Shown: positions 8,387 to 17,764, numbered from the stretch's first letter. The stretch: 64,000 nt of DNA from an uncultured Paracoccus sp. (GCF_947496875.1 NZ_CANMEH010000005.1:1-64000), one strand, 5' to 3'. Notes: generated by a model not told the origin, from the letters alone. Numbers and translations are program-made.

Positions 8387-8681
8387 CGTTTCCTCCTCTG
8401 GGCAGTGCAGGCGCCGGGTGCTATCGGCAACACGGGTATGCGGGGCCGGGTTCCAGCGTCGGCGGTCTCGATGGCCCACGGTGTAGCATCGCTCCAGCTT
8501 CCATATGGCAGATCGGGCGCGTTCGGGATCTTGGCCCGTAACGGTCGAGAGCGCGAATCGTCTGAGTGGGTCAGGGTACCCACGGGTCGGAACGACAGCG
8601 ACCAGATGGATGGCCTTCTCGATGGCATGCTTGACAGGCTCGGCCCTGATTGCGCTTGATGTCGGAAGTGGGGGCACGATC
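8387..8681. other. Divergent intergenic region
   Basis: About 295 bases separate the ydeP-like start from the coiled-coil protein start and must hold promoters for both directions. Apart from the ydeP ribosome binding site (AGGAGG) and a G-rich stretch before GTG 8682, I see no convincing binding site, hairpin or RNA gene. An open frame runs through it from ATG 8505 into the coiled-coil gene, but the part before 8682 is not protein-like. Confidence 0.4.
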
Positions 8682-10622
8682 GTGATCAGACTAATTGCCG
8701 CGAGCGGTTTTTGCGTCGCCTTGGCTGGCGCAGCATTGGGGCAGAGCCCCGAAGCATCATCATCGGATTCACCGACGCAGGCGCAGGCCAGCGCACTGCG
8801 CGAGATCATCGTGCTGATGGAAGACGAGGCGGCCGATCTGCGCAGGCAGATCGAGTCCATGCGGGCCGAGGTTGCTGAAGGGCAAGCCCAAGGTGCCAGT
8901 ACCACCCAGGGCGAGGCGAGCGGGCCCGAGGCAGCAGCAATGGCCCAGCAACTGCAGGCGGCACAGGACGGAATGCGTGCGGCCGAGGAGCGGGCGGCCG
9001 CGGCCGAGCGCCGGCTGCAGGAACGTGAGGATGAACTGGAGGCCGCCCGGCAAGCCGCGGCAGCGGAAGCCGCGAGCGCAGAGGAGTTGCGCGACAGCGA
9101 ACGCACGGCACAGGAACTCTCCGCGCAGCTGCGGGCCGCCAAGGACGAGGCAACTGCGGCGCAAGAGCGGCTGCGCGCGGCCGAGGCGGCTCTGGCCGAG
9201 CGCGAGGCTGAACTGGCCGCCGCCCAGGAAGGCGCCGCGCAGGCAGCCGCCAGCGCGGATGAAGCGGCCGGGGATGAAGAGGTGCTGGCCGAACTGCGTT
9301 CACAGCTTGCCGCGGCAGATGCCGCGCGACTTGAAGCCGAAAAGACGCAGGCCGACCTGACCGCCGCTCTGGATGCCACCCGGCAGGAACTCGAGACGCT
9401 GCGCCAGGCCGAGGACCGTCAGACTGCCGATCAGGCTGCCGTGGCAGACGCGGAAGCCCGCCTCGCCGAACTGCAGCAGCAGACGGCCGACGGAGAGTCG
9501 CGTCTTTCCGACCTGCAACAGCAGGCCACCGAGGCGGAGCAGCGACTTTCCGGGCTGCAGCAGGAGGCGGTCGATGCGGAAACCCGCCTTGCCGAACTGC
9601 AGCAGCAGACGGCAGACGCGGAAGCGCGTCTTTCCGAGCTGCAGCAGCAGGCCACCGAGGCGGAGCAGCGACTTTCCGGGTTGCAGCAGGGGGGGGTAGA
9701 TGCGGAAGCCCGTCTCGCCGAACTGCAGCAGCAGACGGCAGACGCGGAAGCGCGTCTTTCCAACCTGCAACAGCAGGCCACCGAGGCGGAGCAACGACTT
9801 ACCGGGCTGCAGCAGGGGGCGGTCGATGCGGAAACCCGCCTTTCCGAACGGCAGCAGCAGACGGTCGATGCGGAGACGCGCCTGGCCGAACTGCAGCAAC
9901 AGTCGACCGAGGCGGAAGCGCGGTTGGCGGATGTGGAGCAACAGCGCACCACGGTTGAGCAGCAGATCGCGGAACGCAGCGAAGCGCTCGGCGCCGCCCG
10001 GCAGGAGGTCGCGGCCCTTGTCGAGCAGCGCGAAGCGACGGAGGCGGAAATTGCTGCCTTGGAAACGCGCCAGACCGAGGCCGAGGCCAGGCTGACCGAG
10101 ACCCGGCAGCGCGAGGAAGAGCTGCGTGAAGGGATGGAGGCGGCGGCTGCTCGACAGGCGGCTGCAGAGGCGGCGGCGACCGAGGCCGAGCGACGGCAGG
10201 CCGAAGCCGAACAGGCTTTCGCGGAGGCGCAGGAGCGGCGCGCCATGACCGAGGCCGCCCTGGCCGAGACAAGCTTGCAGCTCGAACAGATGAATGCGTC
10301 CCGCAGTGCGTTGGAAGAGGAAAGCGCCAGCCTGACCCCGCCGCCAGCCGAGCAGGTGAGCGACGAGGTCCAGGGCGGGGAGCCCGCCGAAGGGGAGCCG
10401 GCCGAAACCGAACCCGCCTTCGCGCAGCCGCGATGGTCGACAGCACAGATCGATGCGGCGTTGTCGCGGGCGCCGGGGCTTGGCACTGGCCGTGAGCGGG
10501 CAGAGTTGCGCCAGAATCTTGCCAGCGGCGCATGCCCGCCTGAAGCCTTGAGAAGCGCCTATGGACAGATCAACCGGCAGACATTGCGGATTCTGGTCGC
10601 GGAACTCGGTGCCTGCAACTGA
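8682..10622 (+). CDS. Exported Ala/Gln/Glu-rich coiled-coil protein
   Basis: A 646-residue protein if started at GTG 8682, which gives a compact signal peptide (VIRLIAASGFCVALAGAALG). Upstream ATGs at 8610 and 8505 are possible but bury the signal. The body from about residue 35 to 560 is almost entirely heptad-like coiled coil rich in Ala, Glu and Gln, with few aromatic residues. Residues 254-421 are four tandem 42-residue repeats. A Pro/Glu-rich hinge follows, then a compact C-terminal domain (RWSTAQIDAALSRAPGLG to LRILVAELGACN). I recognise no named family. It could be a periplasmic spacer or scaffold. It precedes the TAXI binding protein by 39 bp and may be co-transcribed with it. Confidence 0.7.
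   Translation: MIRLIAASGFCVALAGAALGQSPEASSSDSPTQAQASALREIIVLMEDEAADLRRQIESMRAEVAEGQAQGASTTQGEASGPEAAAMAQQLQAAQDGMRAAEERAAAAERRLQEREDELEAARQAAAAEAASAEELRDSERTAQELSAQLRAAKDEATAAQERLRAAEAALAEREAELAAAQEGAAQAAASADEAAGDEEVLAELRSQLAAADAARLEAEKTQADLTAALDATRQELETLRQAEDRQTADQAAVADAEARLAELQQQTADGESRLSDLQQQATEAEQRLSGLQQEAVDAETRLAELQQQTADAEARLSELQQQATEAEQRLSGLQQGGVDAEARLAELQQQTADAEARLSNLQQQATEAEQRLTGLQQGAVDAETRLSERQQQTVDAETRLAELQQQSTEAEARLADVEQQRTTVEQQIAERSEALGAARQEVAALVEQREATEAEIAALETRQTEAEARLTETRQREEELREGMEAAAARQAAAEAAATEAERRQAEAEQAFAEAQERRAMTEAALAETSLQLEQMNASRSALEEESASLTPPPAEQVSDEVQGGEPAEGEPAETEPAFAQPRWSTAQIDAALSRAPGLGTGRERAELRQNLASGACPPEALRSAYGQINRQTLRILVAELGACN
9441..9944 (+). repeat. Four tandem 126-bp repeats (42 residues each) inside the coiled-coil gene
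   Basis: Units start at 9441, 9567, 9693 and 9819. Each encodes 42 residues made of three 14-residue blocks such as DAEARLAELQQQTA, DAEARLSELQQQAT and EAEQRLSGLQQ. The 14-residue block equals two heptads, so the repeat extends a coiled coil without changing its register. The DNA is highly similar between units, with the last most diverged, which points to recent expansion by slippage or unequal exchange. Confidence 0.9.
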
Positions 10623-10661
10623 CAATTTCGGCCCGACCGGCCGAGCGGGGAGGACAAGGAC

Positions 10662-11708
10662 ATGTTGAGGACCAGATGGCTCGGGGCGGCACTGGGCGCA
10701 ATGCTGGCGCTGTCGGCCAGCCCCGCGGCCGCGCAGGAGGAATTCGGCAAGGCGATGATGACCGGCGGCGCGACCGGCACCTACATCCAGATCGGCCGAG
10801 ATCTCGCGGGGCTGATGTCGGAGTGCGGACAAACGCTGGACGTGATCGAATCGGAAGGGTCGCTCGAGAACTTCATGGCGGTCCGCACGCGCAGCAACAC
10901 CCAGTTCGGCATCGTGCAGAACGACGTGCTGGAATATCTGAAGACCTATTCCGCCGACGATCCTGCCGTGGCCCGGGCCATCCAGGGGGTGCGCATCGCC
11001 TTCCCGCTCTACGACGAGGAAGTTCACCTGCTGGCGACATCCGACATTGGCAGCATCGGTGACCTGGCCGGCAAGCGCGTCGGCGTCGGGGTAGAGGAAA
11101 GCGGCACGTTCCTGACGGCGTCGCTGGTGCTTGACCTGACTGGCACCGAGCCTGCCGAGCGACGCGAGATCTCGCCGGCCGACGCGCTGCCGGCGCTGAA
11201 GGCGGGTGAGCTTGATGCCTTCTTCTATGTCGCCGGCGCGCCGACCGCCCTGTTTGCCGAGGGCGAGATCGACGGCGAGAAGTTCCATCTGGTGCCGATC
11301 TCGGACGGAACGCTGGAAAGCGTCTACGACCCCGCGACGATCCCCGCCAACACCTATCCGTTCCAGCCTGAGGCGGTGACCGGGATCGCCGTCAAGGCGC
11401 TGCTGATGACTTATGAATTCAACCCGCGTGCCAATGGCTATCACCGGCAGAGCTGCAAGGCGGTGTCGGATGTGGCCAATCTCGTCCTGACGCGGTTGCC
11501 GCAGTTGCAGGAGAACGGACATCCGAAATGGAAGAACGTCGACCTGCAGGACATCCCGCAGGGCTGGGACATCGGCAGCTGTGTCAACGCCGGCCTTCAG
11601 CCGGGATACGAGCTTCAGTGTATGGCGCCGGAGGCAAGCACCACGGCCGAGGAGAGCGAGGCAAACCGCGCGTACCGGGAGTATATCTGTGCTGCCATAG
11701 GCTGTTGA
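10662..11708 (+). CDS. TAXI-family TRAP transporter solute-binding protein (orphan)
   Basis: A 348-residue exported binding protein: Sec signal peptide to about residue 24 (ALSASPAAAQ), then MMTGGATGTYIQIGRDLAGL, the glycine-rich entry of TAXI binding proteins. ESEGSLENFMAVRTRSNTQF and LAGKRVGVGVEESGTFLTA follow, both regular TAXI features. These proteins capture small carboxylates such as glutamate-like compounds in the periplasm and hand them to a fused DctQM permease. No fused permease is in the window; the DctPQM set downstream has its own DctP-type binder. The protein therefore either serves a permease elsewhere or is a sensor. GGGGAGGACAAGG precedes the ATG. The C-terminus (YREYICAAIGC) has cysteines that may pair. 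Confidence 0.88.
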   Translation: MLRTRWLGAALGAMLALSASPAAAQEEFGKAMMTGGATGTYIQIGRDLAGLMSECGQTLDVIESEGSLENFMAVRTRSNTQFGIVQNDVLEYLKTYSADDPAVARAIQGVRIAFPLYDEEVHLLATSDIGSIGDLAGKRVGVGVEESGTFLTASLVLDLTGTEPAERREISPADALPALKAGELDAFFYVAGAPTALFAEGEIDGEKFHLVPISDGTLESVYDPATIPANTYPFQPEAVTGIAVKALLMTYEFNPRANGYHRQSCKAVSDVANLVLTRLPQLQENGHPKWKNVDLQDIPQGWDIGSCVNAGLQPGYELQCMAPEASTTAEESEANRAYREYICAAIGC

Positions 11709-11786
11709 TACGCCGACGCCGGCAGGTCGGACGATGCCGGTGCGGAACCGGGGTCGCTTTTGCGTCTGGCAACACTGCTCGGCGGG

Positions 11787-13766
11787 CTAGTCGGTCGCGG
11801 GGATCATCTGGACCATTGATGACGGAGCGCTTTCTTTGCCGTCCGCCCCGATCGCCGCCACGCGCCAACTGTGGACCACTGACGGCAGGATCACGCCTGG
11901 CACCGTCGTCTCCTGGTTGGCGATCGGCGCATCGTCGGGGCCGAAGACCTCGACGCGAAAGCGGGCTGGTGGCGCGCTGCCTGTCGGGCGCCAGATCATC
12001 TCGCTGGCGCCATCGCTCAGCCGGGCCTGAAAGATCGGCACCGGCGTCGACGGTGCGCTATCGGACGCCGTGGCAGCGGGCAGCGCCTCCAGCCGCGCCT
12101 GGGCCGCCGAAAGGTCAGCGGCCGCCGCATACCATGCTCGCGCCGAGGCGGGGTCCCTTTCGACGCCGATGCCCGTCTCATAGAACTGGCCGAGGTAATA
12201 GGCCGCACGGGCACGCCCGCGAATGGCGGCACGGGCATAGGACAGGGCCGCGGCGGCAGGATCCTGTCCTTCGGTCTCCAGCGCATGCTGCATCAACTCG
12301 GGGACTGTCGGTGCCGGGGTCACGGCGACCGGCTCCAGAACCGCGGGCTCGGCTTGCAACGTCGCGGGTGCGAGCTGTCCATCAGGCGGGCTGAGAGCAG
12401 GTGCGGCCGCTGCCGGCTGCTCGACGGCCTCGGGGGAGGGCGGGGGCGGATCGCGGGGCGCGGGCGTTGGCCCTGGACCGGCCTGAAGCCAAAGGAACGC
12501 AAGGCCGACTGCGAGAGCCATACCTCCGGCCAGGGCCAAGGCAGGTCCGGGACCCCAGCCCAGACCGGGCCCGGACGGGAGCGCCTGCGGAGCTGATGGT
12601 TCCCGCTGAGGCGGCAAGTCGACCGCGGCGGCGGCGGAGGGCAGCGTGGCCTGGTCGCGGGTGCGCGGCGACTCCGCCAGAGGTGCCGGCCACATGGGGA
12701 TGTCGCCGTCCACTGCGGCGACCGGGGCCTTTTCCTCGGGCATCTCCGCCGCCGGCGCGGTGGTTGGCCGGTCGTCTCGCAAAAGGACGGCAGGAGGTGC
12801 GACTGCGGTCGTCGCTGCGGTGTCGTCCGACATGTCCTCTGCCGCGGCACCTCGCATTGATGTCTCGACCGAGGGGCCAGGCGCCGCCGTCGCAGCCTCT
12901 GTTGCCGGAGAAGGTGCTTCGACGCGGGGAAGTACGCTCAGGTGGCTCAGCACGCCAGTTGTCGTTGCCTGACGCAGGGTGGCCCAGACCCAAGAGGCAT
13001 CCAGTTGCCGCAAGCTCTCTGCCGCCGCGTTCGACAGGCAGTAATCGGCCATGATGTTGATCACGCGCGGCACACCCTGACTGAAGGCGTGCAGCATCTC
13101 CATCGCACCGGGGTCGAAGATGGCCGTCCCCGCGCCAGCGCGCGCCAGCCGATGCGCGACGTAGGCGGCGGTGTCGTCTTCGCTGAAGGTCGTCAGAACC
13201 GCGTGGGCGCTGTCCGATGTCCGCAAGTGGAGCAACTCGGGCGCGGCCAGCAGCTCGCGCAGCTCCGGCTGCCCCACGAGCAGCACTGTCATCGGCGCCT
13301 CGTCCGCCGAGTCCTGGGCCAGCGAGGCCAGGGCGGAGATGCCGCCTGTCCCCAGTGCCTGCGCTTCGTCCACGATCAGCAGGGTTCGACCGTCGCGTGC
13401 CCGGATGGTCTCGGCGAACCGACGGATCTGCGCGGGTGCGGCTTCGGGGCCTTGCTCCTCATCCGGCAGACCGAACGCGACACGCGCCTGGTCGAGGATG
13501 TCGTCGTTCCACCAGGAATGGAATGCCGAGATGAGCCCGACCGACCAGTCCGTGCTGTGTCGTTCAAGCAGGAACCTCAGCAGCGTCGTCTTGCCTGTTC
13601 CCACGGGACCGAGCAGCAGCAGCAAGGGCACCCGCGCGGCGACGTCACGCTCGATCCAGTCGAGCACCTGCTGGTGCAGCTGCGAACGGTAGAAAAAGGC
13701 CGGGTCGGGCCTGATGCGAAACGGCGCCTGGCTGAGACCGAAGTGATCAAGGTAAAGCACAGACAT
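11787..13766 (-). CDS. ExeA-like AAA ATPase with transmembrane helix and Sel1-like region
   Basis: A 659-residue protein. Residues 1-270 are an ExeA/GspA/MshM-type AAA domain opening with YLDHFGLSQAPFRIRPDP. Walker A is GPVGTGKT (53-60), Walker B is LLIVDEAQAL, and GQPELRELL and GVPRVINIMADYCL are further family features. A long Pro/Ala-rich region follows, then one transmembrane helix at about 408-431. The C-terminal part includes a Sel1/TPR-like segment (about 504-552, YYLGQFYETGIGVERDP) and a final beta-rich region. ExeA proteins couple ATP hydrolysis to envelope secretion assembly and usually end in a peptidoglycan-binding domain; here that is replaced by the Sel1-like region. The gene is single and convergent with the TAXI gene. 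Specific function unknown. Confidence 0.78.
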   Translation of the reverse strand: MSVLYLDHFGLSQAPFRIRPDPAFFYRSQLHQQVLDWIERDVAARVPLLLLLGPVGTGKTTLLRFLLERHSTDWSVGLISAFHSWWNDDILDQARVAFGLPDEEQGPEAAPAQIRRFAETIRARDGRTLLIVDEAQALGTGGISALASLAQDSADEAPMTVLLVGQPELRELLAAPELLHLRTSDSAHAVLTTFSEDDTAAYVAHRLARAGAGTAIFDPGAMEMLHAFSQGVPRVINIMADYCLSNAAAESLRQLDASWVWATLRQATTTGVLSHLSVLPRVEAPSPATEAATAAPGPSVETSMRGAAAEDMSDDTAATTAVAPPAVLLRDDRPTTAPAAEMPEEKAPVAAVDGDIPMWPAPLAESPRTRDQATLPSAAAAVDLPPQREPSAPQALPSGPGLGWGPGPALALAGGMALAVGLAFLWLQAGPGPTPAPRDPPPPSPEAVEQPAAAAPALSPPDGQLAPATLQAEPAVLEPVAVTPAPTVPELMQHALETEGQDPAAAALSYARAAIRGRARAAYYLGQFYETGIGVERDPASARAWYAAAADLSAAQARLEALPAATASDSAPSTPVPIFQARLSDGASEMIWRPTGSAPPARFRVEVFGPDDAPIANQETTVPGVILPSVVHSWRVAAIGADGKESAPSSMVQMIPATD

Positions 13767-14037
13767 GGTTAACCCTATGTGCCGGGTTGCCTTCGCACCC
13801 GCAAGCGCCTCGGCAGGTCGAAGCGGCGGTGGGTGCGTCGACCTGTTTACCTCGTCGGAGGAAAGGATCGGCGGCAGCGCGCTATCCGCCGGCACAAGTC
13901 GGCAACGACGCTGCGGCTGGCGGGCGGATCCGAGGGGCGATTTGTTCCGCTGCACCCGCGGTGGTCGGCGCCGGATGAGCGGTTGATTCAATCCTGCTTC
14001 GCGCCCACACTGCGCCCCGACAAGGACCGGGGGGCCG
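13767..14037. other. Divergent intergenic region upstream of the DUF1445/TRAP operon
   Basis: About 270 bases between two divergent starts. It likely carries the promoter of the DUF1445-TRAP operon and of the ExeA-like gene. I see no clear operator, riboswitch or small RNA. AAGGACCGGGGGG just before 14038 is the probable ribosome binding site. Confidence 0.35.
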
Positions 14038-14859
14038 ATGCTGCAACAGTCCGACGACCTGAGCGATCCGCGCCAGCTTCGCGCGCTGATACGGGCGGGG
14101 CGCTTCGACGGTCCGACGGCCGGTGTGGGTGGCGACGCGCTGCAAGGCAACCTGGTCATCCTTCCGCAGGAGGACGCGGCCGACTTCCTGCGGTATTGCC
14201 AGCAGAACCCGCGTCCATGCCCGCTGCTGGCGGTCGGCGCTCCGGGCGATCCGTCCCTGCCGACCTTGGGGGACGGAATCGATCTGCGGCATGATCTGCC
14301 GCGCTATCGCGTCTGGCGGAACGGAAACCTGGTCGGCGAGCCGACCGACGTCGCGGATCTGTGGCGCGATGATCTGGTCAGCTTCGTCCTCGGCTGCTCT
14401 TTCAGCTTCGAGGATGCGCTGACCCGCGCGGGTATTCCGGTCCGTCACCAGACGGCCGGGCGCAACGTGCCGATGTACCGCACCAGCATCAGCACCCGTC
14501 CGGCGGGACGCTTTGGCGGACCGCTGGTTGTCAGCATGCGCCCGATGCCCGCGGCCGATGCGATCGAGGCCGTCCGCATCTGCGACCGTTTTCCACTGGC
14601 ACATGGCGCACCGGTCCATCTGGGCGACCCGTCGCAGATCGGGATCGCCGATCTCGACACACCCGATTACGGCGATCCACCCGATATCCGCGACGGCGAC
14701 CTGCCGGTGTTCTGGGCATGCGGCGTTACCCCGCAGGCGGCCATCGCGGCGGCGCGGCCCGATTTCGCGATCACCCATGCGCCCGGGCACATGCTGGTCA
14801 CCGACATTCCCGCCGCACAGGCCGACCGCATCCTGACCGGTCCCGGCGACCGCAGCTGA
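14038..14859 (+). CDS. DUF1445/YcsI-family putative hydro-lyase
   Basis: A 273-residue soluble protein of the DUF1445 (YcsI, D-glutamate cyclase-like) family. It shows the expected landmarks in order: [17 protein letters not shown] near the N-terminus, [78 protein letters not shown] and a final [12 protein letters not shown]. The mammalian homologue converts D-glutamate to 5-oxo-D-proline, and bacterial members are often near 5-oxoprolinase genes, but this protein's substrate is unknown. It is the first gene of a set followed at 25 bp by the DctP binder, so it probably acts on the imported compound or a close derivative. Confidence 0.88.
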   Translation: MLQQSDDLSDPRQLRALIRAGRFDGPTAGVGGDALQGNLVILPQEDAADFLRYCQQNPRPCPLLAVGAPGDPSLPTLGDGIDLRHDLPRYRVWRNGNLVGEPTDVADLWRDDLVSFVLGCSFSFEDALTRAGIPVRHQTAGRNVPMYRTSISTRPAGRFGGPLVVSMRPMPAADAIEAVRICDRFPLAHGAPVHLGDPSQIGIADLDTPDYGDPPDIRDGDLPVFWACGVTPQAAIAAARPDFAITHAPGHMLVTDIPAAQADRILTGPGDRS

Positions 14860-14884
14860 CAACAAGAACCAACAGGAGAGACCG

Positions 14885-15919
14885 ATGAAAAAGACCCTCG
14901 CGATGTTGATGACAGGAACATTGCTGTCCGCCCCCGCCATGGCTGAGGAACTTGCCGTGGTCGGCAGCTGGTCGAACCTGCCGCTGTACCAGGACTTCGA
15001 GACGCCGTTCTGGACCGAGCGTCTGCCCGAGATGACGGACGGCGAACTGACCGCCCAGCTGACCAGCTTCGACCAGATGGGGATCGCCGGCGCCGATGTC
15101 TATCGTATGCTGGGCGACGGCGTCTTCGATGTGGGGTCGACCGTTGCCGACTATACCGTCGGCGATGCGCCCGAGCTGGAGGGGCTGGATGTGCCCTTGG
15201 TCGCAAGTGACGCAGCCGAGGCAAAGGCGATGGTCGAGGCGGCCCGGCCGATGGTCGAGGACATCATGCGCGACCGGTTCGGCGCCCAGGTGTTGGGAAT
15301 CGCGCCCTATCCGCCGCAGGTCGTCTTCTGCAAGGGCGAGATCACCTCGCTGGCCGACCTGGAAGGCAAGAAGGTCCGCGGGTCGGGGCGCATGACCACG
15401 AAGTTCCTCGAGGCGCTGGGCGCCGAGGGCATCAACATCGCGTTTTCCGAGGTTCCCGGCTCGCTGGAGCGTGGCGTGATCGACTGCGCGGTGACCGGCG
15501 CGGGGTCCGGCTATTCGGCGGGCTGGTGGGAGGTGTCGGATCACCTGCTGACGCTGCCCCTTGGCGGCTGGGACCCGGTCGTGATCGCGATGAATGCGGA
15601 TCGGTTCGACGGCCTGTCAGAGGAGCATCGCGCGGCCCTGCTCTCGGCCGTGGCCGAGGGGCTGGAGGCGCCCGCCTGGGACGCCGCCCAAGGCGGGCTG
15701 GAAAGCGACATCGCCTGCCTCACCGGGCAGGGCGAGTGTGCCGCTGGCCAGGCCGCGTCGATGACGCTGGTCGAGGCCAGCGAAGAGGACGTGTCCCGCG
15801 CCCGCGAGATCCTGACCAACGAGGTGCTGCCGGACTGGGCATCGCGCGCGGGCGAGGAATGGGCGACCCGCTGGAACGACACGGTGGGCCAGGTGGTCGG
15901 CCTGACCATCGCCCGCTAG
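14885..15919 (+). CDS. dctP: TRAP transporter substrate-binding protein, DctP type
   Basis: A 344-residue periplasmic binding protein. The signal peptide is short (MKKTLAMLMTGTLLSAPAMA), followed by a DctP fold. LEGKKVRGSGRMTTKFLEAL carries the conserved Arg that in this family binds the substrate carboxylate, and VPGSLERGVIDCAVTG is the usual following element. CTGGWWEV-type regions end in the normal C-terminal helices. AGGAGAG lies eight bases before ATG 14885. It captures an organic acid and delivers it to DctQM, which follow directly. Substrate is not readable from sequence; neighbours of the DUF1445 and DUF2848 families suggest a hydroxy- or oxo-acid, or a lactam such as oxoproline. Confidence 0.92.
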   Translation: MKKTLAMLMTGTLLSAPAMAEELAVVGSWSNLPLYQDFETPFWTERLPEMTDGELTAQLTSFDQMGIAGADVYRMLGDGVFDVGSTVADYTVGDAPELEGLDVPLVASDAAEAKAMVEAARPMVEDIMRDRFGAQVLGIAPYPPQVVFCKGEITSLADLEGKKVRGSGRMTTKFLEALGAEGINIAFSEVPGSLERGVIDCAVTGAGSGYSAGWWEVSDHLLTLPLGGWDPVVIAMNADRFDGLSEEHRAALLSAVAEGLEAPAWDAAQGGLESDIACLTGQGECAAGQAASMTLVEASEEDVSRAREILTNEVLPDWASRAGEEWATRWNDTVGQVVGLTIAR

Positions 15920-15929
15920 ACCCCGGCAG

Positions 15930-16475
15930 ATGGTCGACCGGATTCACGGCGTCCTGCGGCAGGCGAACAGGGTCGTCGCGCTGCTGCTGGGTGTCGCACT
16001 GGTGCTGACGGTCCTGTTCATCCTGGGCGACGTGCTTCTCAGGCGGCTCGCCTGGGGCTCGCTGGGCGGCTCGGACGAGATCTCGGGATATGTGATGGCG
16101 GCCGTGTCCAGCTGGGGGCTGGCATTCGCGCTGATCGAACGGGCGCATGTCCGCATCGACGTTCTTCGCCTCAAGCTGGCGGCAGGCGGGCGTGCAGCAT
16201 TGGACCTGCTGGCGATGATCGTCGCGAACGCCATCGTCCTGCTGGTGGCGTTCCAGAGCTGGCCCGTCCTGCAAAAGACGCTCGAGCGCGGCTCGCGCGC
16301 GAACACGCCGCTCGAGACACCGCTCTGGATTCCGCAGGGCATCTGGTTCGCGGGCTGGCTGTGGTTCGCCCTCACGGCGACTGCGCTCAGCTTGATCGCG
16401 CTGGTCTACCTGATCCGCGGACGACAGGACGCGCTGGAAGCGACCGTCGGTATCGGATCGGAGGCCGAGTTGTGA
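15930..16475 (+). CDS. dctQ: TRAP transporter small permease, DctQ type
   Basis: A 181-residue membrane protein with four transmembrane helices, the DctQ topology. Helix 1 is around VVALLLGVALVLTVLFILGD, with DVLLRRLAWGSLGGSDEISGY after it, as usual. HVRIDVLRLKL lies between helices 2 and 3. It forms the membrane complex with DctM for sodium-dependent solute uptake. It starts 10 bp after dctP, and its stop overlaps the dctM start as GTGA. Confidence 0.92.
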   Translation: MVDRIHGVLRQANRVVALLLGVALVLTVLFILGDVLLRRLAWGSLGGSDEISGYVMAAVSSWGLAFALIERAHVRIDVLRLKLAAGGRAALDLLAMIVANAIVLLVAFQSWPVLQKTLERGSRANTPLETPLWIPQGIWFAGWLWFALTATALSLIALVYLIRGRQDALEATVGIGSEAEL

Positions 16476-17752
16476 TCTGGTCGGTCGCCATCGCGCTGCT
16501 CGGCCTGATGACCCTGTCGATCCCCGTCGGGATCGTGCTCTTCCTGCTTGGCGTGGGCGTCAGCGAGTTCTACTCGGCCTTCCCGCTGCTGCGGGGGCTG
16601 GGGCAGGTCGTCTGGTCCTCGTCCGCGTCCAGTACCCTGATCGCCATCCCGCTGTTCGTGCTGCTGGGCGAGATCCTCGTCCGGGGCGGTGTGGCCGAGC
16701 GCACCTATGCGGCGCTGGACAAGTGGCTGTCCTGGCTGCCGGGCGGGCTGGTCCATGCCAACATCGCCACGGCCACGATGTTTTCGGCGACGTCGGGATC
16801 GTCGGTCGCGACTGCAGCCACCGTGGCGACTGTCGCCATGCCGCAGGCGGAGCGGCTGAACTACGACCCTCGCCTGTTTTCGGGGGCTATCGCGGCCGGG
16901 GGCACGCTGGGGATCATGATCCCGCCCTCGATCAACCTGATCGTCTATGGGTTTCTGACCGAAACCTCGATCCCGCAGCTTTTCCTGGCTGGACTTGTCC
17001 CCGGGTTGCTGCTGGCCTTGGCCTTTATCGTTGTCACCGCCGCGATCTGCATGGTGCGGCCGTCGCTGGGTGGCCCGTCACGCCGCTTCAGCTGGGCCGA
17101 GCGCGGCCACAGCCTTGGCCAGCTTCTGCCGATCGTCGTCCTGTTCGGCGTCGTGATCGGCTCGATCTATGCGGGCTGGGCGACGCCGACCGAATCCGCC
17201 GCGATCGGCGTGGCGATGGCGACCGTCATCGCGGCCTTCGGTGACGGGCTGACCCTTCGGTCCGTGGGCGAAGCGCTGGAAGGGACGATCCGCATTTCCG
17301 CCATGATCATGCTGGTCATCGTCGGCGCCTATTTCCTGAACTTCGCCATGACCTCGGCCGGGCTCGGTCGTCAACTGACCGACCTGATCGAAGGGTCTGG
17401 GCTGTCGCCCTTCGGGACGCTGCTGCTGGTGATTGCCCTCTACATCGTCCTGGGGTTCTTCATCGAGACGCTGTCATTGATGGTGGCCACCATTCCCATC
17501 GTCGTCCCGATCATGGCGGGGCTGGGCTATGACAAGGTCTGGTTCGGCATCCTGATGATCGTGCTGGTCGAAATGGCCCTGATCACCCCGCCTGTGGGTC
17601 TGAACCTGTTCGTGGTGCAGGGCGCGCGCAAGCGCGGGTCCATCAACGACGTCATCATGGGCGTCATTCCCTATGTGCTCGTCATGGCGCTGATGGTCGC
17701 GGCGCTGATCGCGCTGCCCGGTATCGCGCTGTGGTTGCCTGCTGCCTTGTGA
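16472..17752 (+). CDS. dctM: TRAP transporter large permease, DctM type
   Basis: A 426-residue polytopic permease with about twelve hydrophobic segments. Family signatures are LIAIPLFVLLGEILVRGG, ATSGSSVATAATVATVAMP, GGTLGIMIPPSINLIVYG, GWATPTESAAIGV and ITPPVGLNLFVVQG. The start is GTG 16472, which overlaps the dctQ stop and gives the hydrophobic beginning VIWSVAIALLGLMTLSIP; a longer frame upstream lies inside dctQ. It is the substrate channel of the DctPQM importer, energised by an ion gradient rather than ATP. Confidence 0.93.
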   Translation: MIWSVAIALLGLMTLSIPVGIVLFLLGVGVSEFYSAFPLLRGLGQVVWSSSASSTLIAIPLFVLLGEILVRGGVAERTYAALDKWLSWLPGGLVHANIATATMFSATSGSSVATAATVATVAMPQAERLNYDPRLFSGAIAAGGTLGIMIPPSINLIVYGFLTETSIPQLFLAGLVPGLLLALAFIVVTAAICMVRPSLGGPSRRFSWAERGHSLGQLLPIVVLFGVVIGSIYAGWATPTESAAIGVAMATVIAAFGDGLTLRSVGEALEGTIRISAMIMLVIVGAYFLNFAMTSAGLGRQLTDLIEGSGLSPFGTLLLVIALYIVLGFFIETLSLMVATIPIVVPIMAGLGYDKVWFGILMIVLVEMALITPPVGLNLFVVQGARKRGSINDVIMGVIPYVLVMALMVAALIALPGIALWLPAAL

Positions 17753-17764
17753 AAGGATCGATCC

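Noticed and set aside
9441..9944. CRISPR-like regular repeats
   Set aside because: The 42/126-bp units are contiguous coding repeats with no unique spacers and no cas genes nearby.
9300..11522. Minus-strand open frame of over 700 codons with repeats
   Set aside because: It mirrors the coiled-coil repeats of the plus-strand gene and continues across the TAXI gene; its Leu/Arg repeats are a by-product of the repeat DNA.
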